From assembly GCA_904501865.1 (NCBI GenBank), contig CAJGCF010000072.1, positions 1-6,766 of the forward strand: a stretch of DNA of 6,766 nucleotides, given 5' to 3'. Shown piece after piece: positions 1 to 6,574 of this stretch. This stretch comes from an uncultured Clostridia bacterium. Lineage in GTDB: Bacteria; Bacillota; Clostridia; Oscillospirales; CAG-272. The notes beneath the pieces were generated by a model. The model was not told the origin of the DNA and ran no database searches. It saw nothing but the letters and a program-made list of their open reading frames with translations. The stretch's first letter is position 1. Each line of letters starts with the position of its first letter. Position numbers and translations under genes: made by a program.

Positions 1-380
1 CCGCCGCTTTTGGCGTGGACCGTCTGGTGATGAGCCGCGATTGCGCGGATATATACAGCGCAAAGACCGTCAGGGCATCAATGGGAACTGTATTCTCACT
101 TCCTGTTTGCCGAGTTGATTCGGTAGTGGACGCAGTGTCCGTGCTCAAAGCACGAGGACGCAGAGTATTCGCCGCTGCCCTTGACGAAAATGCCGCAAGG
201 CTTGGACAGCTTGAGATATCAGATGGCGATTGCGTGGTCATAGGGAACGAGGGGCACGGTCTTTCGCCCGAGACGGTATCGGCTTGTACGCAGAGCGTGT
301 ATATACCAATGTCTGACGGAGTGGAGTCGCTTAACGCCGCCACTGCTGCCGCAGTTATAATGTGGGAATTTTTCGGCTGA
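1..380 (+). CDS. SpoU/TrmH-family RNA 2'-O-ribose methyltransferase, C-terminal part (5' truncated)
   Basis: The reading frame is open from base 3 to the TGA at 378-380, and its start lies before the window. About 126 residues remain, covering most of the SPOUT (alpha/beta knot) catalytic domain. Visible hallmarks are the AAFGVDRLV opening, the RASMG stretch followed by FSLPV, the S-adenosylmethionine-loop motif IGNEGHGLS, and the final IPMSDGVESLNAATAAA segment, which matches the conserved ESLN motif of the family. These enzymes methylate the 2'-hydroxyl of a ribose in rRNA or tRNA using S-adenosylmethionine and usually act as dimers through the knot. Family members of this type in Firmicutes are usually annotated as 23S rRNA methyltransferases (RlmB/TsnR/YsgA-like), but the target cannot be read from the C-terminus alone. 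An ATG at 15 is inside the conserved domain and is not the real start. dprA follows after 24 nt, suggesting cotranscription. Confidence 0.93.
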   Translation, partial: AAFGVDRLVMSRDCADIYSAKTVRASMGTVFSLPVCRVDSVVDAVSVLKARGRRVFAAALDENAARLGQLEISDGDCVVIGNEGHGLSPETVSACTQSVYIPMSDGVESLNAATAAAVIMWEFFG

Positions 381-404
381 TAACTATTAGGGAAGGAAAA
401 GGAC

Positions 405-1733
405 ATGAAGGATGTTGTTAAATGGATATGGCTTGCGCAAAAATGCGGCGCGGGCAACTCTGACGTGCTTGCGCTCGTCGAAAAATTTGAATCCGTTGAC
501 CATATATATGAGGCGGATTTTGACGACTACGTTTCCTGCGGAGTGAGCGAGCGTCTTGCGGAGGACTTGTGCGACAAAGCACTTGACGAGGCAAACACCA
601 TAATAAAAACCTGCGAGAGCATAGGAGCGGGTGTGCTCTGCTACGGGGATAAAAGATATCCGTCAAGCCTGCGCGCTCTGAAAAATCCACCCGTGGTACT
701 GTACTATCTCGGAGAGCTTCCCGATTTTAACGGAAGGCTCTGCATATCGGTGGTCGGCACCAGAAGTATGAGTGAATACGGTATGAGAGCGGCGTATAAA
801 ATAGCTTATGAGATAGCCTCCGCGGGCGCGATAGTGATTAGCGGAATGGCACTCGGTATAGACGGGGTGGCATCTGCGGCGACCATTGCCGCGCGAGGTA
901 AGACTGTCGTGGTGTTTGGCTGCGGCATCGACGTAGTGTATCCAAAGGAGCATCTGAAGCTCACGGAGCGCATACGTGAGAACGGCGCGATAATCACCGA
1001 ATATCCTCCAACTACTCGGCCGCGCAGAATGCATTTTCCCCTGAGAAATCGCATAATCAGCGCGATATCGCAGGGAACTGTTGTCGTGGATGCCGATATG
1101 TCGAGCGGCGCTATGATAACTGCTAAAAACGCAATACTTCAGGGTAAGGACATATATGCCGTGCCCTGCAATATAGACTCAAGAAATTCGTCGGGTACGA
1201 ACAGTCTTATAAGAGACGGCGCGCAGGCGGTGCTCTGTGGCGCTGATATAATCAAAAATTACGTTTATATGTACCGCGATAAGCTTGACGTTAAGAAAAT
1301 GAATGATTCTGTCGCAAGCTCGGGATTTGATTCTCAGGTTTTATGGAGAATGGGAGTTGGAGCAAGAGGATTTGCGGCAAACACCTCGGCAGACGAGCTT
1401 ACAAGCTATAAGCCATACAAAAAGCCCCTAGCAACAAGGAGAGAAAGGACTGCGACGTCTGAAAAAGCGCCCGAGCCCAAGACGCCTTATAAGCCCGAGG
1501 CAAAGGAGAGCAGACGAGAGACAGGAGCAGGGGACAACTCTGCAAAGGCACTCGAATCTCTGACGGAAAAGCAGAGAAAGATATTTGACGAGATGCCGCT
1601 TGACAGAGCGGTCACGGTTGACTATCTGACAAAGACGGGCTTTAAGCTCGGAGAGGTGATATCTGCGCTTACTATCCTTGAGGTGAAGGGACTCGTCTCC
1701 TCACTTCCCGGAGCACTTTACATCAGAAAATAA
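405..1733 (+). CDS. dprA: DNA-processing protein DprA (Smf)
   Basis: The 442-residue product is a DprA/Smf protein, which binds incoming single-stranded DNA in the cytoplasm and loads RecA during natural transformation; it is also widespread in bacteria not known to be competent. Residues 1-75 look like the N-terminal helical (SAM/HhH-like) region. The Rossmann-like core spans about 80-285, with VVGTR (116-120), SGMALGID (146-153), GCGIDVVYP (172-180), TEYPP (198-202), FPLRNRIIS (211-219), SSGAMITA (233-240) and GTNSLIRDGA (264-273). Residues about 290-382 are a low-complexity linker rich in Lys, Arg, Glu, Pro, Ser and Thr. A C-terminal winged helix (about 384-442) resembles the DprA WH domain. 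At 442 residues it is longer than B. subtilis DprA (about 300) or E. coli Smf (about 370), mostly because of the linker. The ATG at 405 has an AAGGA 7 nt upstream. The usual VPG motif reads VPC (253-255). Confidence 0.96.
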   Translation: MKDVVKWIWLAQKCGAGNSDVLALVEKFESVDHIYEADFDDYVSCGVSERLAEDLCDKALDEANTIIKTCESIGAGVLCYGDKRYPSSLRALKNPPVVLYYLGELPDFNGRLCISVVGTRSMSEYGMRAAYKIAYEIASAGAIVISGMALGIDGVASAATIAARGKTVVVFGCGIDVVYPKEHLKLTERIRENGAIITEYPPTTRPRRMHFPLRNRIISAISQGTVVVDADMSSGAMITAKNAILQGKDIYAVPCNIDSRNSSGTNSLIRDGAQAVLCGADIIKNYVYMYRDKLDVKKMNDSVASSGFDSQVLWRMGVGARGFAANTSADELTSYKPYKKPLATRRERTATSEKAPEPKTPYKPEAKESRRETGAGDNSAKALESLTEKQRKIFDEMPLDRAVTVDYLTKTGFKLGEVISALTILEVKGLVSSLPGALYIRK

Positions 1734-1770
1734 CGGAGAGAGGGATCCTTGCTCCGCACCGCCTCGGCGG
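1734..1770 (+). other. Two adjacent small inverted repeats in the dprA-topA gap
   Basis: CGGAG at 1734-1738 pairs with CTCCG at 1752-1756, with a possible short inner stem AGG/CTT (1741-1743 with 1748-1750, one G-T pair) around a GATC loop. Directly after it, CCGCC at 1759-1763 pairs with GGCGG at 1766-1770; in RNA this would be a 4-bp stem with a CTCG tetraloop. Neither hairpin is followed by a T-run, so this is not a standard intrinsic terminator. It could be a weak RNA structure in the mRNA between the two genes, or chance in GC-rich sequence. Confidence 0.4.
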
Positions 1771-1777
1771 ATATAAC
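1749..1777 (+). promoter_or_regulatory. Candidate sigma-A-type promoter for topA
   Basis: TTGCTC (1749-1754) and TATAAC (1772-1777) are separated by 17 bp, the optimal spacing for a housekeeping sigma-70/sigma-A promoter. The -10 box matches the TATAAT consensus at 5 of 6 positions; the -35 box matches TTGACA at only 3. The site lies in the widest gap of the window, about 33 bp before the topA start codon, so it could give topA and the genes after it their own transcription start. The CCGCC/GGCGG inverted repeat sits in the spacer. This is inference from consensus resemblance; read-through from dprA alone is equally possible. Confidence 0.3.
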
Positions 1778-1791
1778 GCATACAAATCTTG

Positions 1792-1797
1792 AAAGGA
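1792..1797 (+). promoter_or_regulatory. Ribosome binding site of topA, long spacing
   Basis: AAAGGA ends 13 nt before the ATG at 1811, more than the usual 5-9 nt. The start codon itself is secure because the product begins with the canonical MANLVIMESPSKA topoisomerase N-terminus. The intervening bases are AT-rich. Confidence 0.55.
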
Positions 1798-1810
1798 TAA
1801 TATATACCCA

Positions 1811-4114
1811 ATGGCAAATCTCGTAATTATGGAGTCGCCCTCAAAGGCGAATACAGTAAAGAGCTACCTTGGCTCGAATTATAAGGTCATCGCGTCGGTG
1901 GGACACGTGCGAGACCTTCCAAAGTCCTCCCTCGGAGTTGATATTGAGAATAATTTTGAGGCTCATTATATCAACATTCGCGGAAAGGGCGAAATAATCA
2001 AGGAAATAAAGAAAGAAGCAAAGAACGCAAATAAGATATATCTCGCGACTGACCCTGACCGTGAGGGAGAGGCTATTTCATGGCATCTGGCAACGGCTCT
2101 CGGAATACCCGTTGAAAAGACCATGAGAGTCACCTTCAACGAGATAACCAAGGACGTTGTTAAGGCTGCTATCAAGAATCCGAGAAACATTGATATGAAT
2201 CTTGTCGACGCACAGCAGGCGAGAAGAATACTCGACAGAATAGTGGGATATAAGATATCTCCGCTGCTTTGGAAGAATGTCAAGAGCGGTCTTTCGGCAG
2301 GTAGAGTTCAGTCCGTCGCGACGAGAATAATCGTAGAGCGCGAGGAGGAGATAAAAAGCTTTGTCCCCGTTGAGTATTGGAATATAGAGGTAACTCTGCT
2401 CAGCAGTGAGGGCAAGCCCTTTACCGTGCGCTTTGTGGGTGACAAAAAGAAGAAGATAGATATATCGAGCGAGGCGGAGGCTATGAGTATAGTCAACGCT
2501 ATAAGCGGCAAGCAGTTTGACGTGTCCGATGTCAAGAGGTCCACAAGACATAAGCTCCCTGCGCCACCCTTTACCACCTCAACCTTACAGCAGGAGGGCT
2601 ACAGAAAGCTCGGCTTCCAATCGCAGAAGATAATGAAGATAGCCCAGGAGCTCTACGAGGGAATCAACCTAGGCAGTGAGAACGGCGGAACGCAGGGTCT
2701 TATTACGTATATGCGTACTGACTCTCTCCGAGTGTCCTCCGAGGCACAGAATGCCGCGAGAGAATTTATCGCCGAAAAGTACGGTGATAAGTATAACACC
2801 AAGGAGCCCCGAACTTACAAGTCAAAGTCAGGGATACAGGACGCACACGAGGCAATACGTCCCTCAAAGGTAACGCTTGAGCCCAAAAAGATAAAGCAGT
2901 ATCTTACAAATGACCAATACAAGCTCTATAAGCTGATATGGGGAAGATTCGTGGCAAGTCAGATGCAGTCTGCCGAGCTTGCTACACTCACAGTAGACGT
3001 AAGCTGCGCGGGATACGTGTTCCGTACGGGTGGATATACCGTGACATTCCCCGGATATATGGCTGTATATGAGGAGAGCGTTGACGAGATATCTAACGAT
3101 CCCTCCGAGCAGAAGAACGCCAAAATACCCGATCTTGTCAAGGGAGAGGAGCTTGATTGCGACCGCATAGATCCCACCAAGCACTTTACCGAGCCGCCCC
3201 CGAGATATAACGAGGCGTCGCTTGTTAAGTTTCTTGAGGAAAAGGGAATAGGACGTCCCAGCACGTACGCTCCTACCATTACTACGATAATTTCAAGAAA
3301 TTACGTCAAGAGAGACGGCAAGATGCTTGCGCCCACACCGCTTGGAGAAATAACCACCAAGCTTATGTGCGAGAATTTTGACGAGATAGTTGACTATAAG
3401 TTTACTGCCGAGATGGAGGACCGGCTCGACGCTATCGAGAAGAACGAGGTAACTCTTGAGTCGGTATTAACTGATTTCTGGAAGGATTTTTCCAAGCAGC
3501 TTGAGACTGCAAAGGAGAAGCTTGGCAATCAGAGCATAGAGGTTCCCGTTGAGCAGACGGATATCATCTGCGACAAGTGCGGAAGCCGTATGATAGTAAA
3601 GAACGGTCGCTTTGGCAAGTTCGCGGCATGCCCGAATTACCCCAAGTGCAGAAACACCAAGCCTCTCACGGCGAGCAAGCCCGAGACGGTACAGGAGGAA
3701 GAAAAGACCGAGTCAGCAGAGCAGAAGAAGATAATCGTAGCAGATTTCAAGTGTGAAAAGTGCGGCGGAGATATGGTGCTCCGTAACGGAAAGTTTGGAA
3801 GCTTTTATGCTTGTATCAATTATCCCACATGCAAATTTACAAAGCAGAGAACCAAGGATATAGGAGTTCCGTGCCCCGAGTGCGGCTCAAAAATAGTAGT
3901 AAGATACAGCAGAAACAAGACCATGTTCTACGGCTGCGAGAGATATCCCGAGTGTAAATTCTCATCGTGGGATATGCCCGTAGAGGAAAAGTGTCCTCAG
4001 TGCGGTAAGAATCTCTTTCATAAGAAGGGCAAACCCATGCTCGTCTGCCACGACGAGAGCTGCGGATTTTCAAAGCCCTACACCGAGGACAAGAGCCAAG
4101 AGGATGCAGAATAA
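1811..4114 (+). CDS. topA: DNA topoisomerase I (type IA)
   Basis: This 767-residue protein is bacterial topoisomerase I, which relaxes negatively supercoiled DNA by cutting one strand through a 5'-phosphotyrosine link. The Toprim domain begins at the N-terminus, with the conserved Glu of ESPSKA (E8) and the metal-binding motif DPDREGE (81-87). The DNA-gate domains follow: QQARRILDR (135-143), SAGRVQSVA (162-170), and the catalytic tyrosine Y300 in ITYMRTDS. DAHEAIRP (344-351) and GIGRPSTYAP (479-488) are also family signatures. The tail carries four four-cysteine zinc ribbons: C587/C590/C607/C613, C648/C651/C668/C674, C688/C691/C709/C715 and C728/C731/C746/C751. A Glu/Lys-rich linker (about 616-645) separates the first two. 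The gene sits between dprA and trmFO, as in Bacillus. All catalytic residues appear intact. Confidence 0.98.
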   Translation: MANLVIMESPSKANTVKSYLGSNYKVIASVGHVRDLPKSSLGVDIENNFEAHYINIRGKGEIIKEIKKEAKNANKIYLATDPDREGEAISWHLATALGIPVEKTMRVTFNEITKDVVKAAIKNPRNIDMNLVDAQQARRILDRIVGYKISPLLWKNVKSGLSAGRVQSVATRIIVEREEEIKSFVPVEYWNIEVTLLSSEGKPFTVRFVGDKKKKIDISSEAEAMSIVNAISGKQFDVSDVKRSTRHKLPAPPFTTSTLQQEGYRKLGFQSQKIMKIAQELYEGINLGSENGGTQGLITYMRTDSLRVSSEAQNAAREFIAEKYGDKYNTKEPRTYKSKSGIQDAHEAIRPSKVTLEPKKIKQYLTNDQYKLYKLIWGRFVASQMQSAELATLTVDVSCAGYVFRTGGYTVTFPGYMAVYEESVDEISNDPSEQKNAKIPDLVKGEELDCDRIDPTKHFTEPPPRYNEASLVKFLEEKGIGRPSTYAPTITTIISRNYVKRDGKMLAPTPLGEITTKLMCENFDEIVDYKFTAEMEDRLDAIEKNEVTLESVLTDFWKDFSKQLETAKEKLGNQSIEVPVEQTDIICDKCGSRMIVKNGRFGKFAACPNYPKCRNTKPLTASKPETVQEEEKTESAEQKKIIVADFKCEKCGGDMVLRNGKFGSFYACINYPTCKFTKQRTKDIGVPCPECGSKIVVRYSRNKTMFYGCERYPECKFSSWDMPVEEKCPQCGKNLFHKKGKPMLVCHDESCGFSKPYTEDKSQEDAE

Positions 4115-4135
4115 AGCCAAAGGATAAGCTTTAGA

Positions 4136-5524
4136 ATGGAAAACAGTAAATTTATAAACGTGTACGGAGCGGGACTTGCGGGTTGCGAGGCGGCGTGGCA
4201 GATAGCTAAGCGTGGAATCAAGGTCAGGCTTTACGAGATGAAGCCGCAGAAATATACCCCTGCGCATCACTCGGAGAGCTTTGCGGAGCTCGTATGCTCA
4301 AACTCACTGCGCTCCGATAGAGTAACCAACGCCGTAGGGCTTCTCAAGGAGGAGCTTTACAGAATGGACTCGCTCATAATGGAGGCGGCGTACGCTACAA
4401 GAGTTCCCGCGGGCTCGGCGCTTGCGGTGGATAGAAAGCTATTCTCACAATACGTTACCGAGAAGATAAAGAGCCACCCAAATATCGAGATAATCTCAAA
4501 AGAGGTTAGCGAGGTAGAGGCGGGAGTAGTCACGGTCATCGCGACGGGACCGCTTACCTCGGAGCCTATGGCGAGATATATCGAGGAGGAGCTCGGATGC
4601 GAGGGATTGCATTTCTTTGACGCGGCGGCGCCCATAGTTGATGCGTCGAGCATAAATATGGACGTGGCATACGCCGCGTCGAGATATGATAAGGGCGACC
4701 CCGATTATCTCAACTGTCCTATGAACAGGGAGCAGTACGATGCCTTTTATACTGAGCTCATCACGGCGCGCGAGGCAGAGCTTCACGACTTTGACCGTGA
4801 TATGCAAAAGGAGCTCAAGGTGTTTGAGGGCTGTATGCCCGTCGAGGTAATGGCAAGACGAGGCTATGATACCCTGCGTTACGGACCGCTCAAGCCCGTT
4901 GGACTTGTTGACAAGCGCACGGGCGAGGAGGCTTACGCGGTGGTCCAGCTCAGAAAAGAGAACTCCGAGGGCAGTATGTATAATCTCGTAGGATTCCAGA
5001 CGCATCTTGCGTTCCCTGAACAGAAAAGGGTATTTTCAATGATACCAGGTCTTGAGAACGCCGAGTTCTTGCGTTATGGAATCATGCACAGAAACACTTA
5101 CCTTGATTCTCCGAAATATCTGAACGCGGATTATTCCATGATGGCAAATAAGGATATATTTTTTGCGGGACAGATGACGGGAGTCGAGGGATATATAGAG
5201 TCCACGGGCTCAGGCTTTGTCGCGGGAATAAACGCGGCGGCAAGAGTTCACGGAGAAGAAGCAGTCATATTCCCAAAGACAACTATGATAGGCGCTATGT
5301 CGCACTATATAAGCACGGGCAATATGAGCGGAGATTTTGTTCCTATGAACGCTAACTTCGGTATAGTAGAACCGCTTGACCATAGAGTCAAGGGCGGCAA
5401 GATAGCCAAATACGAGGTGGTTGCGAAGCGCGCCCTTGAAGCCTTGCGCGAGTACGCCGAGAAAATCGGGGCAAAAAACTACAAAACAGCGGAGGAAAAT
5501 GAATGCCATGAGAATAATAGTTGA
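4136..5524 (+). CDS. trmFO: Methylenetetrahydrofolate-tRNA-(uracil-5-)-methyltransferase TrmFO
   Basis: The 462-residue product is the folate- and FAD-dependent enzyme (formerly Gid) that makes 5-methyluridine at position 54 in the T loop of tRNAs, using the methylene group of 5,10-methylenetetrahydrofolate and reduced flavin. The FAD-binding dinucleotide motif is at the N-terminus (YGAGLAGCEAA, 10-20). The two functional cysteines known from B. subtilis TrmFO (C53 and C226) correspond to C54 in ELVCSNSLRS and C233 in FEGCMPVE. The C-terminal flavin segment FFAGQMTGVEGYIESTGSG (342-360) is also intact. Length is close to the family norm (about 435-460), with a short polar tail. AAAGGA at 4119-4124 lies 11 nt before the ATG, and topA ends 21 nt upstream. 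The last bases overlap the start of plsX, indicating translational coupling. The enzyme is typical of Firmicutes and replaces the S-adenosylmethionine-dependent TrmA. Confidence 0.98.
   Translation: MENSKFINVYGAGLAGCEAAWQIAKRGIKVRLYEMKPQKYTPAHHSESFAELVCSNSLRSDRVTNAVGLLKEELYRMDSLIMEAAYATRVPAGSALAVDRKLFSQYVTEKIKSHPNIEIISKEVSEVEAGVVTVIATGPLTSEPMARYIEEELGCEGLHFFDAAAPIVDASSINMDVAYAASRYDKGDPDYLNCPMNREQYDAFYTELITAREAELHDFDRDMQKELKVFEGCMPVEVMARRGYDTLRYGPLKPVGLVDKRTGEEAYAVVQLRKENSEGSMYNLVGFQTHLAFPEQKRVFSMIPGLENAEFLRYGIMHRNTYLDSPKYLNADYSMMANKDIFFAGQMTGVEGYIESTGSGFVAGINAAARVHGEEAVIFPKTTMIGAMSHYISTGNMSGDFVPMNANFGIVEPLDHRVKGGKIAKYEVVAKRALEALREYAEKIGAKNYKTAEENECHENNS
5491..5496 (+). promoter_or_regulatory. 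Ribosome binding site of plsX, inside trmFO
   Basis: GGAGGA is the strongest Shine-Dalgarno match in the window and lies within the last codons of trmFO. It is only 2 nt before the ATG at 5499, too close for normal initiation, and 11 nt before the in-frame ATG at 5508. The same 11-13 nt gap is seen before trmFO and topA, which supports 5508 as the start of plsX. Confidence 0.65.
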
Positions 5525-6542
5525 TATTATGAGCGGAGACCACGCGCCTCTTGAAATGCTCAAGGGAGCGGTGCATGCGGCAGCTCAGCCTTATGCCGAG
5601 GGAGTTGATATAACTCTTGTGGGAGACGAGAGCGTAATAAAAAAGCTTGCGAAGGAAAACGACCTAGATATCTCGCGCTTTGATATCAGACACGCCGAGG
5701 AGGTCATCACTATGCACGACGATCCTATGGCAGTTATGAAGGAAAAGAACAATTCCTCCTTGGCTGAGGGACTTAAAATGCTCTCGCGTGGCGAGGGAGA
5801 TGCTTTCGTCAGCTGTGGAAACACAGGCGCGCTTTTCTGCGGAGCAACGCTTATAGTCAAGAGAGTAAAGGGAATACAGAGAGCGGCGATAGGTGCTATT
5901 CTGCCTCTTACTACTCCGTTTCTGCTTATGGATTCGGGTGCAAGCGTTAAGATAAACGAGGATTATATGCATCAGTTCGCCATTATGGGAAGCGCATATA
6001 TGAAGGCGTTATACAACGTTGAGAGCCCCAGAGTAGGAATGATAAACAATGGAAGCGAGGAGACCAAGGGAGGCGAGCTTCAGCTTGCAGCATATCCCAA
6101 GCTCGCCGAGAGCAAGTACATTAATTTTGTCGGAAACGTAGAGGGAAATCAGCTTGCTGTGGGTGCGTGTGACGTTGCAGTGTGCGACGGATTCGTTGGA
6201 AACATTGTGCTCAAGACCGTAGAGGGTATGGGCAAGATGATGTCCGCGGAGCTCAAGTCTATTTTCAAGAGCGGACTTGGCGGAGCGTTGGCATATCTAT
6301 GTGTTAGAAAAGCACTTAAGAACTTCAAGAAAAAGTTTGATTCGACGGAGCACGGGGGAGCACCTATTTTGGGAATTTCCAAGACCGTCATAAAGGCGCA
6401 CGGCTCGTCGAATGCCAAGGCATTCGCCAATGCCATAAGACAAGCCATAAGCTGTGAGAAAACGGGAGTAGTCGACATAATCGCCCGCGAGGCACAAAGG
6501 CTTTCTGAGGAGAAAAAGAAGGTCAGCGCAACAGAGGAATAA
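5508..6542 (+). CDS. plsX: Phosphate acyltransferase PlsX
   Basis: The 344-residue product is PlsX, the peripheral membrane enzyme that converts acyl-ACP and phosphate to acyl-phosphate, the acyl donor used by PlsY for the first step of phospholipid synthesis in most Gram-positive bacteria. Signatures in order: MRIIVDIMSGDHAP (1-14), SCGNTGAL (102-109), MDSGAS (141-146), INNGSEETKG (179-188), FVGNVEG (207-213), CDGFVGNIVLKT (226-237), EHGGAPILGI (281-290) and IKAHGSSNAKA (295-305). The length matches the family (about 330-350). The frame is open further upstream, to an ATG at 5421, but that sequence is trmFO read in another frame and resembles no PlsX. Start 5508 gives the family N-terminus; 5499 is the alternative, adding three residues. 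The gene overlaps trmFO by 17 nt. Family members usually have MGGD and SAGNTGAL, so Ser9 and Cys103 are mild deviations. rnc follows 32 nt later with no acpP between. Confidence 0.96.
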   Translation: MRIIVDIMSGDHAPLEMLKGAVHAAAQPYAEGVDITLVGDESVIKKLAKENDLDISRFDIRHAEEVITMHDDPMAVMKEKNNSSLAEGLKMLSRGEGDAFVSCGNTGALFCGATLIVKRVKGIQRAAIGAILPLTTPFLLMDSGASVKINEDYMHQFAIMGSAYMKALYNVESPRVGMINNGSEETKGGELQLAAYPKLAESKYINFVGNVEGNQLAVGACDVAVCDGFVGNIVLKTVEGMGKMMSAELKSIFKSGLGGALAYLCVRKALKNFKKKFDSTEHGGAPILGISKTVIKAHGSSNAKAFANAIRQAISCEKTGVVDIIAREAQRLSEEKKKVSATEE

Positions 6543-6562
6543 GTCTGAAATACTATCGTAAC

Positions 6563-6569
6563 AAGGAAG
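6563..6569 (+). promoter_or_regulatory. Ribosome binding site of rnc
   Basis: AAGGAAG sits 5 nt before the ATG at 6575 and 8 nt before a second, adjacent in-frame ATG at 6578. Either codon could be used; they differ by one Met. No promoter or terminator is visible in the 32-nt gap after plsX, so rnc is probably translated from the plsX transcript. Confidence 0.6.
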
Positions 6570-6574
6570 AAGAT

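Noticed and set aside
1734..1770. Intrinsic terminator after dprA
   Set aside because: The inverted repeats are short and no T-run follows either of them.
2078..2551. Minus-strand open frame of 157 codons opposite topA
   Set aside because: It covers the conserved Toprim and gate domains of topA and shows no motif of its own.
2676..2873. Plus-strand open frame of 65 codons inside topA
   Set aside because: It overlaps the active-site tyrosine region of topA in another frame and has no recognisable features.
4496..5005. Minus-strand open frame of 169 codons opposite trmFO
   Set aside because: The trmFO frame has intact catalytic and FAD motifs; the opposite frame has no family resemblance and no convincing ribosome binding site context.
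5421..5507. Longer plsX with a start at 5421
   Set aside because: The extra residues are the trmFO C-terminus read out of frame, and PlsX proteins begin at the MRI(I/A)VD motif encoded from 5508.
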